IMG/VR virus record: IMGVR_UViG_3300025728_000006
Span: 1 to 41,701 of that record
Length of the DNA: 41,701 bases
Reading direction: 5' to 3' (one strand)
Origin: a virus
The notes under the pieces were generated by a model. It saw only the letters and a program-made list of their open reading frames with translations. It was not told the DNA's origin and ran no database searches. Numbering within the stretch: the stretch's first letter is position 1; each line of letters opens with the position of its first letter. Positions 15,228 to 22,776 of this stretch are shown here, one piece after another. The position numbers and the translations under genes are program-made.

Positions 15228-15565
15228 GCCTGCCCCTCATGAAGAACCGTCGCGGGGAGGGCGAGGCTGCTGGCTGGTGCCGATCCTTCGTAGCCGAAGC
15301 AGTATGCCCGCCCGTTGATGACGTTGGCGATGGTGCCCGCTGCCGTCCGTACAACAACCATGTGCAGCGCATCCAACTCGGCCACGGTGGTGATGGTGCG
15401 CGGCTTCCGGAACTGGTCAACGAACGCGAATAGCTCGGCCCAGTCCATAACAGCGTTCTCGCCGGTAACCTCCACGCCAACTCGCTGCGATGGGAGGTAT
15501 GCAGTGAGCTTGATGGACCCATGCCCGGCCTCGTGCTGGATGGTGAGCTGTTCCTGCTGGCTCAT
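15224..15565 (-). CDS. Hypothetical protein, 113 residues
   Basis: It starts at ATG 15565, coupled to its neighbours by ATGA overlaps. An alternating strand pattern (SIKLTAYLPSQRVGVEVTG, ALHMVVVRTAAGTIANVI) surrounds a helix MDWAELFAFVDQFR. It is probably a small alpha/beta protein. No family is recognised. Confidence 0.67.
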   Translation of the reverse strand: MSQQEQLTIQHEAGHGSIKLTAYLPSQRVGVEVTGENAVMDWAELFAFVDQFRKPRTITTVAELDALHMVVVRTAAGTIANVINGRAYCFGYEGSAPASSLALPATVLHEGQA

Positions 15566-15972
15566 TGTGTTCCTTCCTGGTTTGTGGTGTCAGCCCCCAA
15601 AGCGGCGGCAAGGGTCGTGACCGTCGGGCAGGGCCATTGCTCGCCGTCATCGATGCAGTGGTGGCCGCTGTACTTGTATCCGCTCGCCCATGGTTCAACA
15701 GCCCGGTAAGACTCGATGTGGTCTGCTGCGATCGCTTCAATGGCGGCGAGTAGGGCGGGTACTTTGTCGGCTAGGGCTTCGAGATGACTGACGTAGGACG
15801 GGTGTTTGACCGTTGTCCAATGGACCGCCCTCGGGTGACCGTTGCTAACGAGGGTTGTCTCCGCGTCAGCACACCGCGACTCTTGCCGTTGGTAGCTTCC
15901 GTCTTCGACCATCGACTCACGCCGTGACACGCGTTCCCGGATGGGTGCCAGGAGTGCCCGCAAATCAGTCAT
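15562..15972 (-). CDS. Hypothetical protein, 136 residues
   Basis: I chose ATG at 15972 (MTDLRALLAPIRERV) rather than the open frame up to 16044, because it overlaps the previous stop slightly and has AAAGGA upstream. The long N-terminal helix is followed by a conserved-looking block VSHLEALADKVPALLAAIE, then HHCIDDGEQWPCPTV. Similar short helical proteins with a C-terminal Cys/His segment are frequent in actinophage early regions. The role is unknown. Confidence 0.68.
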   Translation of the reverse strand: MTDLRALLAPIRERVSRRESMVEDGSYQRQESRCADAETTLVSNGHPRAVHWTTVKHPSYVSHLEALADKVPALLAAIEAIAADHIESYRAVEPWASGYKYSGHHCIDDGEQWPCPTVTTLAAALGADTTNQEGTQ

Positions 15973-16303
15973 CAGAGTGGTCCTTTGCTGCATCGGGAAC
16001 GTATCGGACTTGCTGGGCCATGGTGAAGTGAGTGGCTGGGTCATCGTTGGAGCGGACTGCGAACCAGTGCCCGTGCCATTCGCCTTCGTTGTCGCATCCC
16101 CAACCGTCCCATTGGGAGCAATTCTTGATGCGGGGGCGGTAGATCATGTGGTGCTCGGTTACCTCTACCTCGTATCCGGGGCACTTGCCGTGCGCCCATT
16201 CGTGAGCGGCCTCCACCTCGAACGGGTCCAAGTTGTGCCCCTGCATGAGAAGTGCCGCGCCTTCCTCGGTTTGGATGCTGGCGGGGTATGTCACCTTGCT
16301 CAT
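15965..16303 (-). CDS. Hypothetical protein, 112 residues
   Basis: ATG at 16303 overlaps the upstream stop. It is rich in His and Trp in the middle (AAHEWAHGKCPGYEVEV, WDGWGCDNEGEWHGHWFAV). The HEWAH stretch superficially resembles a metallopeptidase HExxH but has W at the position before the last residues (H-E-W-A-H), with no recognised family around it. I therefore make no enzymatic claim. Confidence 0.66.
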   Translation of the reverse strand: MSKVTYPASIQTEEGAALLMQGHNLDPFEVEAAHEWAHGKCPGYEVEVTEHHMIYRPRIKNCSQWDGWGCDNEGEWHGHWFAVRSNDDPATHFTMAQQVRYVPDAAKDHSDD

Positions 16304-16413
16304 TTGGTGGGTTCCTTGGTTGTGAGTAGTTGGGTGAGTTGTTCCGGGGGGAGGTTGCGGAGTTTCGCGGCAAGACGTTCCGGGAGAGTTTCGAGAGCTT
16401 CAGCGGTCGTCAT
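16300..16413 (-). CDS. Very small helical protein, 37 residues
   Basis: ATG at 16413 overlaps the upstream stop (ATGA), and its own stop overlaps the next start. It begins MTTAEALETLPERLAAKLRN and then PPEQLTQLLTTKEPTK, two amphipathic helices. The unbroken coupling on both sides supports coding status despite its size. Confidence 0.66.
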   Translation of the reverse strand: MTTAEALETLPERLAAKLRNLPPEQLTQLLTTKEPTK

Positions 16414-16880
16414 GCCACTGCCTCCGCTGGGGCCTTGGTATACCCGTCGCCGTAGCAAGTGCGGCAGAAGTCAGCGCCCCGATAACAACGCGGTGCCCGG
16501 CAACGTCCACCTGAGCGGCGGCCAGTTCCCTTGCACTTGCCGCATTCCGTTCCGCGCCCGGTTGAGTCGCAGGCCTTGCAGGCGATCCCAGCGTTGAGTA
16601 CGCGCCTCATCTCGGCGTAGGTCCGTGTCGCCATCCCGTCAGTGCGGGTGTCCATCTCGTGGCGTAGGAGCTCCACGAGGTTGTCCCATTCGGGCAGCAG
16701 CCGGTCCCACTGGATGGAGCGGCCAGCCATGCGGGATCTCAACTGGTCAGTGGTCAGTTGTCGTCCCTCGCAGTACTTGATGCAGCGGAGCAAGTCGCTT
16801 GGATCGTGTGGGTGGTCAGTCCCTCCGCCAGCTATTGCTTGGGCTGACAGCCCCATCTGGGAACCCCAACCCCAGTTCAT
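16410..16880 (-). CDS. Two-domain protein: phage helical domain plus DnaJ-type zinc repeats
   Basis: The protein has 156 residues from ATG at 16880 (MNWGWGSQMGLS). Residues 1-85 resemble the product of 23661-24029: W-x-x-G-x-x-GLS-x-x-AI, then DPSDLLRC, then R-x-x-M-x-x-x-S-x-x-W-x-x-L and WDNLVELLRHE. Residues 98-150 carry CKACDSTGRG, CGKCKGTGRR, a Cys pair and CRTCYGDGY, close to the CxxCxGxG zinc repeats of DnaJ. It is probably a protein- or nucleic-acid-binding adapter. The fusion of these two parts is notable. Confidence 0.75.
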   Translation of the reverse strand: MNWGWGSQMGLSAQAIAGGGTDHPHDPSDLLRCIKYCEGRQLTTDQLRSRMAGRSIQWDRLLPEWDNLVELLRHEMDTRTDGMATRTYAEMRRVLNAGIACKACDSTGRGTECGKCKGTGRRSGGRCRAPRCYRGADFCRTCYGDGYTKAPAEAVA

Positions 16881-17011
16881 TCGTCTGCCCCGCAACGGCA
16901 GTGTTCTTCCTCTTCCGGGAACGCGGCCAGGATCTCCCGCACCTCCGTATGAGTCACAACCCCGTGACCACTGTTCGCACGGTCCTCAAGGTGTTTACGT
17001 AACGCGCTCAT
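16877..17011 (-). CDS. Small hypothetical protein, 44 residues
   Basis: ATG at 17011 overlaps the stop of the ASCH gene, and its stop overlaps the next start. It begins MSALRKHLEDRANSGHGVVT and then reads HTEVREILAAFPEEEEHC, ending CRCGADE. It has a helical N-terminus and a C-terminal Cys cluster (CRC). Function is unknown. Confidence 0.68.
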   Translation of the reverse strand: MSALRKHLEDRANSGHGVVTHTEVREILAAFPEEEEHCRCGADE

Positions 17012-17400
17012 GCCTTCACGTCCTCAAGGTTCCAGAGGCCCAGCTTTCCTTTGGCGGGGAACGGGACCTCAACGGGCTTCGGGTCTGCGAGCACCCAGTG
17101 ATGGTGGCCAGGCATTGCCCATTCGGAGCATGTGCCGCTCTTGCTGAACTTGTGGCAGTCGTCCGCGTGGTGGCAGTCGGTGACGTCCACTGTGCCGATG
17201 ACCATGCCAGCCAGAAACTCGTCAAATGAGTCCGGCAGTGACTGGATGCCGATAGTGTCAATTGCTTCATCCGCCCAGCCCTTGCCAGCGTGGATGTACA
17301 GCCTTCCGCGGTGCTTCGTCGGACGGGAACGGTTCTCAACGTCCTTGCCGCCGTGGATGATGGCCCAAGCCCATGGCTGCTTTACAGTGAGCGCTTTCAT
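17008..17400 (-). CDS. ASCH-domain protein
   Basis: The protein has 130 residues, ATG at 17400. It has the ASCH hallmarks: MKALTVKQPWAWAIIHGGKD, VENRSRPTKHRG, LYIHAGKGW and GMVIGTVDVTDC, with a closing KLGLWNLEDV. ASCH proteins have a PUA-like RNA-binding barrel. Some are ribonucleases or act on modified nucleosides (for example the EOLA and YqfB groups). The phage role could be RNA processing or takeover of translation, but this is unproven. A His/Cys insert (CHHADDCHKFSKSGTC) may bind metal. Confidence 0.85.
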   Translation of the reverse strand: MKALTVKQPWAWAIIHGGKDVENRSRPTKHRGRLYIHAGKGWADEAIDTIGIQSLPDSFDEFLAGMVIGTVDVTDCHHADDCHKFSKSGTCSEWAMPGHHHWVLADPKPVEVPFPAKGKLGLWNLEDVKA

Positions 17401-17531
17401 GCTGCTTTCTCCTGCTCCACGAGTTGTTTCGCGTCCCGCACAGCCTCACGCAACACCGTGTAGTTCTCTGGGGTTTCCGGGATAGCCTCCACAGCAGCGA
17501 GCACTGTCGCCGCCGTCATCCGGGCACTCAC
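17397..17531 (-). CDS. Small helical protein, 44 residues
   Basis: GTG at 17531 overlaps the upstream stop (GTGA), and ATGA coupling follows. It begins MSARMTAATVLAAVEAIPET and continues PENYTVLREAVRDAKQLVEQ, ending EKAA. It is one long helix pair, all coupled, with no family recognised. The last two residues are Ala-Ala, as in many early genes here. Confidence 0.67.
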   Translation of the reverse strand: MSARMTAATVLAAVEAIPETPENYTVLREAVRDAKQLVEQEKAA

Positions 17532-17728
17532 GACTGCACCTCAACCGGCTGCATAGCCAGTTCATCCGTGACGGTGTGATGCCACTCGGTGACGCCACGC
17601 CAGATAACCGTGGCATCAAGCCCAGCCGCACGCATGTTCTTCGCTACCAACTCGGCCGCGTCACGGTCCTTGGAAGCATCACAACCCCACGGGCTCTTGA
17701 CGCCCCACTCGGTCTTGAAGTCGCTCAT
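17528..17728 (-). CDS. Hypothetical protein, 66 residues
   Basis: ATG at 17728 (MSDFKTEWGVKSPWGCDASK) overlaps the upstream stop; I rejected the longer open frame. AAELVAKNMRAAGLDATVIWRG forms a helix-strand pattern, and the end is WHHTVTDELAMQPVEVQS. Similar small proteins with a W-G-V-K start occur in Arthrobacter-like phages. The role is unknown. Confidence 0.67.
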   Translation of the reverse strand: MSDFKTEWGVKSPWGCDASKDRDAAELVAKNMRAAGLDATVIWRGVTEWHHTVTDELAMQPVEVQS

Positions 17729-18024
17729 GCCGCGTCCTCCAGTCGGCACTCATACTGCAGACCCTCCGGGGGCACACCACGACGACGACGCGCCGCCATG
17801 TACGCCTCCACCCCAGCAAGATTGTTCTGGTGCTGCGCTTCCTTCGCATCGAAAGACGCCTGCATAGGCTTCCCGCGGCGCTTCCGGCCACTGCACGTAG
17901 CACACAGACCACCAGTGCCCCGCGCCCGCGTGTCCGGGTAATCCTGCAGGGTGGCTTTCGATGAACGGGTGGGGACCCTGCAGTCAGGGTTCGCGCACGG
18001 GACGATACCTCTTGACGGCCTCAT
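17725..18024 (-). CDS. Small zinc-binding, basic protein
   Basis: The protein has 99 residues, ATG at 18024, in an ATGA overlap. CANPDCRVPTRSSKATLQ and GGLCATCSGRKRRGKP supply two Cys pairs, with a strongly basic loop between them and the C-terminal helix EAYMAARRRRGVPPEGLQ. It is likely a nucleic-acid-binding zinc protein. It ends LEDAA. Confidence 0.7.
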   Translation of the reverse strand: MRPSRGIVPCANPDCRVPTRSSKATLQDYPDTRARGTGGLCATCSGRKRRGKPMQASFDAKEAQHQNNLAGVEAYMAARRRRGVPPEGLQYECRLEDAA

Positions 18025-18488
18025 GCCCGGACCTCCAAGACCTTGTCCAGTGAGATCCTGGACTGTGACTGTGGGCGGCCGATCGTGACGGTCACGCCGT
18101 TCACGCGCTGCACCATGTCCCAGCCCATCTCGGTCCGGACTACCCGTGCGGCCTCCAGCTCGGCGCGGGTGAACGGTAGTGGGCGGCGCTTGTCCAAGTA
18201 CTCAAGACGGTTCTCCAGCAACGCGATTTCCGCGCCGATGGTCACGACCTTGTCAGCCCGTTTCGCGTCCTCATCGAGGCGTCCCCAGCGCCGTTCACCG
18301 GATACGTTCACGGTGGCGTTGTCGGCCGGTACGGGCCCGGGCTTCGGGGTGTCTGCGAGGCGTTTCTTCGCGTTGCCCAGCAGCCGCTGGACCGTGTCGT
18401 AATCCTTCGCCCATGCGAGGTGTTGCGGGGAGTCTTCACCCGCGTAAGGCCATGCGGCCTGAGTGGTGCTTGCTAGAGTTGAAGTCAT
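18021..18488 (-). CDS. Hypothetical protein, first gene of the third early unit
   Basis: The protein has 155 residues, ATG at 18488 behind GAGGG. The N-terminus reads AWPYAGEDSPQHLAWAKDY, then a coiled-coil stretch (RWGRLDEDAKRADKVVTI, EIALLENRLEYLDKRRP) and a C-terminal strand segment WDMVQRVNGVTVTIGRPQ. It is the leading gene behind the structured leader and operator cluster, so it is probably a regulated early protein. No family is recognised. Confidence 0.68.
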   Translation of the reverse strand: MTSTLASTTQAAWPYAGEDSPQHLAWAKDYDTVQRLLGNAKKRLADTPKPGPVPADNATVNVSGERRWGRLDEDAKRADKVVTIGAEIALLENRLEYLDKRRPLPFTRAELEAARVVRTEMGWDMVQRVNGVTVTIGRPQSQSRISLDKVLEVRA

Positions 18489-18506
18489 CGGGAGCCCTCA
18501 TCTTCC

Positions 18507-18557
18507 GGTATCGCCGCCCGGACCCTTCACAGTCCGGGCGGCTTCTTTGTCGATACC
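18507..18557 (-). other. Structured 5' leader of the third early unit
   Basis: An outer stem GGTATCG/CGATACC (18507-18513 with 18551-18557) encloses a perfect 11-bp stem GCCGCCCGGAC/GTCCGGGCGGC (18513-18523 with 18532-18542), leaving a one-sided bulge. It lies about 20 bases before the 18488 start. It could control translation or attenuation of the operon. Confidence 0.7.
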
Positions 18558-18574
18558 TTCAGCCTACTCTGAGT

Positions 18575-18653
18575 TTCCCTATTTTTCCAGCTAATTCCCT
18601 ATTACAACCCCAATTTCTTTATCCAAAGAGGCCATGGTAGGGAAACTAGGGAA
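18575..18653 (-). promoter_or_regulatory. Operator cluster before the third early unit
   Basis: TTCCCTA occurs at 18575-18581 and 18595-18601, exactly 20 bp apart with a degenerate copy (TTCCAG) half-way. TAGGGAA occurs at 18638-18644 and 18647-18653, 9 bp apart. On the minus strand TTGTAA about 17 bases before AAATAG is a possible promoter inside the cluster. One copy overlaps the rusA stop. Confidence 0.62.
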
Positions 18654-19032
18654 GCTCCCGAACCGTCAACGTCATCCTCTTCCGGCACCCCTTCTCATAC
18701 ACGATCACCGGCATAGGCTTCACCATGAACTCCGGAGTGTCATCCGGAACGATCTGGTAATCATGAGGTTTCCGGGTGGACGACAACGCATCACAGAGCG
18801 GCTTCAACGTCCACGCCAGGTTGTCCACGTCCCGGGCGATCCTGTCCGGAACGTGCCACGTCAACAACACCTCACACCGGCCAAGCTTCGGGATCTTCGC
18901 ATTCCGTGCCAGCACCCCCGCAGCAGTCCTGGCACTGGACACCTTCGAAGCGTGCGCGTACCGGTTCCCATACCCGCCGTTCGGCTTCACCGGAGGAGTC
19001 GCCCACGGCAGCTCCAACACCCACTCACGCAT
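18646..19032 (-). CDS. rusA: RusA-family Holliday junction resolvase
   Basis: The protein has 128 residues. ATG at 19032 (MREWVLELPW) overlaps the previous gene; a longer frame from 19176 is a shadow of the neighbour. The RusA signature is present: RDVDNLAWTLKPLCDAL with acidic residues at D68, D70 and D81 and K77, then IVPDDTPEF with D97/D98, and a C-terminal strand MVKPMPVIVY. RusA cuts four-way junctions during recombination or before packaging. It closes the replication operon. Confidence 0.9.
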   Translation of the reverse strand: MREWVLELPWATPPVKPNGGYGNRYAHASKVSSARTAAGVLARNAKIPKLGRCEVLLTWHVPDRIARDVDNLAWTLKPLCDALSSTRKPHDYQIVPDDTPEFMVKPMPVIVYEKGCRKRMTLTVRELP

Positions 19033-19210
19033 CCTGAGCCACCACCACAGCCTCCAACGCCTGCCACGCCTCAGGAGCCCGCCCAGCAACCCACACCAAC
19101 CTGCGCAGCAACTCCCGATCATCCACACCCAGCTTGGCCGCCGCCCGCTCCAGCATCGCCTCATGCACAATGTCAAACCGGTGAACCCGCGTCCCCTTAC
19201 GACGACTCAT
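19025..19210 (-). CDS. Small helical protein, 61 residues
   Basis: ATG at 19210 overlaps the helicase-like gene stop (ATGA). MSRRKGTRVHRFDIVHEAML is followed by ERAAAKLGVDDRELLRRLVW, giving a basic tail and two helices. It resembles small accessory proteins found next to phage helicases. A role as loader or cofactor is only a guess. Confidence 0.68.
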   Translation of the reverse strand: MSRRKGTRVHRFDIVHEAMLERAAAKLGVDDRELLRRLVWVAGRAPEAWQALEAVVVAQDA

Positions 19211-20454
19211 CAGAAACTCACCCCGCTCATTCCAAGGAACTCTCGTCGTTGCTGCGGACCAACCGTGTCCCCGGTCCACGGGAACGCCCCCGCCCGGTAC
19301 ATCGTCTTCGGCCATGCACGGCCCGTCTCACGGTCACCACGCCACCGCACAACATCAGCCACGGCCTTATCTTCATCGGCCGGCGCCAACCCGAAACCGA
19401 ACTCAGGCCAACCCATCAACGCTGCCGAACCACGCGGGGCCAGGTCACGCTGCCCGTTGGACATCTTCGGTGAGTGCGCCTCGATGATCAGCACCAAACC
19501 ACGATCCCGGAGCGAATCGAGTGCTGCGATCACCGGGGCTGCCTCCTCGTCGTTCTTCAACGCCGTAGGGGACAGCTTGTAAATCGGGCCGATGCACAGA
19601 ATCTCCGGCTGGTGCTCATCCACGAGCCGATGCACAAGGCCAAGGTCTTTGTCCTTGCGGATGTCCATCCGGCCCTGACAGTGGATGTGCAAGTTCTCCC
19701 GTGGGGACACGCTGCCATGCTGCGCGGCTGTGGCGGCCATCCTGGACGTCTGCCGCTGCCACTGCTTCACGGAGTTCTCCACATCCACCACAAGGCCCTT
19801 CACGGGGCGTATGTGGTCCAGCGTGGTCGGGTGGACCCCGGCAGCCGCACAAATCGCAAGTTGCCGGATCCACGTCGTTTTGCCCATGCCCTCGTACCCG
19901 GTCACCACAAGACGGTCACCACGCTCCAACAGGCCCGGGATCACCCAGTCTTCCACCGTGTCCGGAAGGTCCAAGATCTCCCCAAGCGACAACGCCCGGA
20001 TAGTCGCATCAGTGGAGTTATCCCGGATGCCCTTCAACGCCTCCAGCATCTCGGCCATGGTCTGCGCCGTAGGGACCTCAGCATTCGAAAGGCTCTGCGT
20101 GAACCGTGACGCGGCCATGGACATCCGCCGGCGGGTAGCTATCTCCTTCACCTCCCGCGCATAAAACGCGGTGGACTCAGCAGAGCCCGCCAACCCCATC
20201 CAGTCGTGAAGGTCAGTGATCTGGACGTTCTTCACACCAGCCTTCGTCGCACGAGTCCACACCGTGAACGGCTCCACGAACTCCCCAGCCTTGTGAGTCT
20301 GGACAATCGCACGGAACACCTCAGCCATGTCCATGGACCGGAAGTCATCCGGCGCCAACACCTCAGACGCGAACCGGATCGCATCCGATGCCAGCATGCA
20401 CGCCCCGATTACCAGCGTCTCCGGATCAACCCCCGCGTTCACTGGTTCGCCCAT
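19210..20454 (-). CDS. Replicative helicase-like ATPase (DnaB N-domain plus RecA/RepA-type core)
   Basis: The protein has 414 residues from ATG at 20454 (MGEPVNAGVD). Residues 8-110 look like a DnaB N-terminal helical domain (ETLVIGACMLASDAIRFASE, DDFRSMDMAEVFRAI). The RecA-like core has Walker A GYEGMGKT at 186-193, Walker B KGLVVDVEN near 225, and LVLIIEAHSPK with a conserved acidic/His pair. This resembles AAA_25/RepA-type hexameric helicases of actinophages. It likely unwinds the phage origin with the initiator encoded just upstream. Confidence 0.86.
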   Translation of the reverse strand: MGEPVNAGVDPETLVIGACMLASDAIRFASEVLAPDDFRSMDMAEVFRAIVQTHKAGEFVEPFTVWTRATKAGVKNVQITDLHDWMGLAGSAESTAFYAREVKEIATRRRMSMAASRFTQSLSNAEVPTAQTMAEMLEALKGIRDNSTDATIRALSLGEILDLPDTVEDWVIPGLLERGDRLVVTGYEGMGKTTWIRQLAICAAAGVHPTTLDHIRPVKGLVVDVENSVKQWQRQTSRMAATAAQHGSVSPRENLHIHCQGRMDIRKDKDLGLVHRLVDEHQPEILCIGPIYKLSPTALKNDEEAAPVIAALDSLRDRGLVLIIEAHSPKMSNGQRDLAPRGSAALMGWPEFGFGLAPADEDKAVADVVRWRGDRETGRAWPKTMYRAGAFPWTGDTVGPQQRREFLGMSGVSF

Positions 20455-21080
20455 GCGTACTGAGCCGGGACATTCCGAACCGGGGCGGCCTGCTGCTTCG
20501 GCGCGTTCCACTTCTCCTGGTTACGCATCCACGTCTGCCACGCCCGGGACCAGTCCTTCATCACCGAGCCCTTAGCGATGTGGTGATCAATGAACTGGGC
20601 CGTCTCCAACTTCACGTCCACGTTGGGTGTGTTCTTCCTTGCCCAGGCAAGCATGAGCTCTGTAGGAACGAACCCGTCATTGAGGCGTGAGCCCTTGGGG
20701 TTATCTTTTTGGGGTATATGGGGTTGTGTGCCAATAGGTGGCACGGCGGTGGGCGTATTTGGCACGGCGGAAACACCACCAGTGTCACGCCGTGCCAAAT
20801 TGTCACTGTGACAAACTGACACACCGGGAAGGGCGTAAACCGTCGTCTGATACTCGCCCTGACGCCCCTCCTTAGCGACCTCCCCAAGCTCCACCAGAGA
20901 GTCAATGGAACGCCACACGGTACGCACCGACAAACCTGTCATACGGGCAATGGAAGGGGCAGACTGGAACGACTGCCCACCCTCACGATTCGCCGCGTCA
21001 GCGATAGCCAACAACACCAGACGGTCACTGCCCTTAGCCTTCGAGTGCTCCCACACCCACGACGTTGCTTGAACGCTCAC
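20439..21080 (-). CDS. Replication initiator-like helix-turn-helix protein
   Basis: The protein has 213 residues with a GTG start at 21080. Residues 1-75 form a winged helix-turn-helix of the phage replisome organiser type (SVQATSWVWEHSKAKGSDRL, SFQSAPSIARMTGLSVRTVW). A flexible Thr/Pro linker follows, then a helical C-domain with LMLAWARKNTPNVDVKLETA and MKDWSRAWQTWMRNQEKW, a motif of DnaD-like or helicase-loading C-domains. It probably binds the origin and recruits the helicase. It overlaps the helicase start by 16 bases. Confidence 0.82.
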   Translation of the reverse strand: MSVQATSWVWEHSKAKGSDRLVLLAIADAANREGGQSFQSAPSIARMTGLSVRTVWRSIDSLVELGEVAKEGRQGEYQTTVYALPGVSVCHSDNLARRDTGGVSAVPNTPTAVPPIGTQPHIPQKDNPKGSRLNDGFVPTELMLAWARKNTPNVDVKLETAQFIDHHIAKGSVMKDWSRAWQTWMRNQEKWNAPKQQAAPVRNVPAQYAWANQ

Positions 21081-21395
21081 TTAGAACATCGCCTCCGTTT
21101 TGAACTCGTCCACAGCCACGACAGGGATCGGGACGATGCTTTGCATCTGGGGTGCCTCCAACTGGTGCGTGGCGTGCCCTGCGAGGCTCACACCAGCGCA
21201 GTGATACGACCACAGTCGGGGAAGGTTAGCGGCGATCTCAGCAAGCCCTGGGGCTTCCTCCGGGCGTAGGAAGAACCCTTCCTTACTCACCCGTGCCAAC
21301 ACCGTCGTGCCGTGCTTACGGGACAACCACATCCACCTGAGGGAGTTATCCACGGAGCCGTGAAGGATCGCCACAGTGTCATCAAGAACGGTCAT
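21081..21395 (-). CDS. Hypothetical protein, 104 residues
   Basis: ATG at 21395 overlaps the methyltransferase stop (ATGA). The protein begins MTVLDDTVAILHGSVDNSLRW, with MWLSRKHGTTVLARVSKEGFF then LRPEEAPGLAEIAANLPRLW. It is an alpha/beta protein without recognised motifs. Its place in the replication operon is the only functional hint. Confidence 0.67.
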   Translation of the reverse strand: MTVLDDTVAILHGSVDNSLRWMWLSRKHGTTVLARVSKEGFFLRPEEAPGLAEIAANLPRLWSYHCAGVSLAGHATHQLEAPQMQSIVPIPVVAVDEFKTEAMF

Positions 21396-22348
21396 GCTGC
21401 CACCTCTGCTAGTACGCGGGCGGCAACATACTGGGCCACTGGGACGGTTACGGCATTTCCGCATTGCTTGTATCGCTGGGTGTCACTGCCGACCGTCCAA
21501 CCGTCCGGGAAGCCCTGCAGGCGTTCGAACTCGGTCGGCGTCAGTCGCCGGATGGTGGACTCAATCTGGATCTTGGGCACTTCAGCGCCTCCAGTGGTCG
21601 CTCCGCCGGTGGAGATTGTCGGAGACAGCCCGGATGGGTCGTAAAGGCGCTGGGACTGGCTGCGGTTCCCAGTGAGTTCCAGGATTGTCATGCCGCTGTG
21701 GTTGCCGCCTGAGTTGCCTCCTGCGGTGAGTGTTCGAGCAACTGCGGTTTCTGTTGTGAGGCCGACTGTTGAATACGGGTTACCCGATCGTGGGGCAGGA
21801 AATACTTGGGGTCTGGGTGTTCCTCCAAGATTTCCGACAAGGTACAAGCGTTCTCGTGACTGGGGAACGCCGTAATCCTTGCTGTTGAGTACCTGCCACT
21901 GGACGTCATACCCCAGTTCATCAAGGGTCCGGAGGATGGTTCGGAAAGTCTGCCCCCCCTTGTGACTAAGGAGTCCTTTGACGTTTTCGAGGATGAAGAA
22001 TCGGGGCTGCTTGATGGAGAGGACTCTGGCGATGTCAAAGAAGAGGGTTCCGCGGGTGTCTTCGAAGCCCAGTCGTTTGCCTCCGATGCTGAAGGCCTGG
22101 CAGGGAAATCCACCAACGAGAAGATGGAACTCTGGAACGGCATTGGGGTTGATGGCTGTGGCGTCACCGTAGTTGTCATGGTTGAAGCGCTCCTCATAAG
22201 TAGCGATGGCGTGCTTGTCGATTTCGGAGTATCCAACGCACTCCGGGATGAGGCCTGCGTCAGCGCAGGCTTTTTCGATGCCCAATTCAAAGCCTCCAAT
22301 GCCGGAGAACATGGAGAAGTAGCGGAGGTGGTTCTTGATGCCGTTCAT
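21392..22348 (-). CDS. DNA (cytosine-5) methyltransferase
   Basis: The protein has 318 residues from ATG at 22348. Motif I is MFSGIGGFELGIE (residues 13-25), motif IV GGFPCQAFS with catalytic C83, and motif VI ILENVKGLL. Motif VIII is YDVQWQVLNSKDYGVPQSRERLY across the conserved QRE, and motifs IX-X are LTPTEFERLQGFPDGW and QCGNAVTVPVAQYVA. The target-recognition region is short. No restriction partner is nearby, so it is an orphan enzyme that probably protects phage DNA from host restriction. It ends AEVAA. Confidence 0.94.
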   Translation of the reverse strand: MNGIKNHLRYFSMFSGIGGFELGIEKACADAGLIPECVGYSEIDKHAIATYEERFNHDNYGDATAINPNAVPEFHLLVGGFPCQAFSIGGKRLGFEDTRGTLFFDIARVLSIKQPRFFILENVKGLLSHKGGQTFRTILRTLDELGYDVQWQVLNSKDYGVPQSRERLYLVGNLGGTPRPQVFPAPRSGNPYSTVGLTTETAVARTLTAGGNSGGNHSGMTILELTGNRSQSQRLYDPSGLSPTISTGGATTGGAEVPKIQIESTIRRLTPTEFERLQGFPDGWTVGSDTQRYKQCGNAVTVPVAQYVAARVLAEVAA

Positions 22349-22776
22349 GCAGCATCTGATCCTGTGATTACGCCCTTGTCCTGCCCGAGGACTACAAGCC
22401 CTGGCGGATTGTTCAGGTAGTTGATGGCACTCTGCATAAGGTGCACGTTGTCTCTGAACATCCCGATTGCGTGGTTGCAGCGGTTGCAGAGAAGCCCGCG
22501 CCATTCGCCTGTCTTGTGGTCGTGATCCTTGTTGAGGAGCCTGACTACACCGTTGCGTGTTGCGGTTTCCGGGCGGTGGCAGATATCGCAGATGTCCCGG
22601 GTGACGAACACGCGGGCTTCGGCCTCTTGGGTGTCGTGCATGGCTCGCCGCGTGATGGCCCTGCATGCGTTGCATCGGGAGCGGAATCTTGTTGAGTCGG
22701 CTCGGCGGTGGCAGTTGGCTTCGGTTAGCTCTACACCGCAGCCCGTGCAGTTTGTTGGGGCCTTGCGCGGGCTCAT
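22345..22776 (-). CDS. Recombination endonuclease VII-like nuclease
   Basis: The protein has 143 residues from ATG at 22776, coupled to the upstream stop. The N-terminal zinc motifs CTGCGVELTEANCHRR and CNACRAITRRAM precede a His-Me finger core: CDICHRPETA, LLNKDHDHKTGEWRGLLCNRC and NHAIGMFRDN. H85/H87 and N101 fit the endonuclease VII active-site pattern (DHDH followed by C-N-x-C-N). It may resolve branched DNA or introduce breaks in host DNA. It sits next to the methyltransferase. Confidence 0.9.
   Translation of the reverse strand: MSPRKAPTNCTGCGVELTEANCHRRADSTRFRSRCNACRAITRRAMHDTQEAEARVFVTRDICDICHRPETATRNGVVRLLNKDHDHKTGEWRGLLCNRCNHAIGMFRDNVHLMQSAINYLNNPPGLVVLGQDKGVITGSDAA

Noticed and set aside
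15965-16303. HEWAH as a zinc peptidase motif
   Set aside because: A single short match without supporting family context or third ligand; it could arise by chance in a His/Trp-rich protein.
18646-19176. Extended start of RusA at 19176
   Set aside because: The extra 48 residues are Trp/Arg-rich antisense-like sequence overlapping the neighbour; ATG 19032 gives the standard RusA length.
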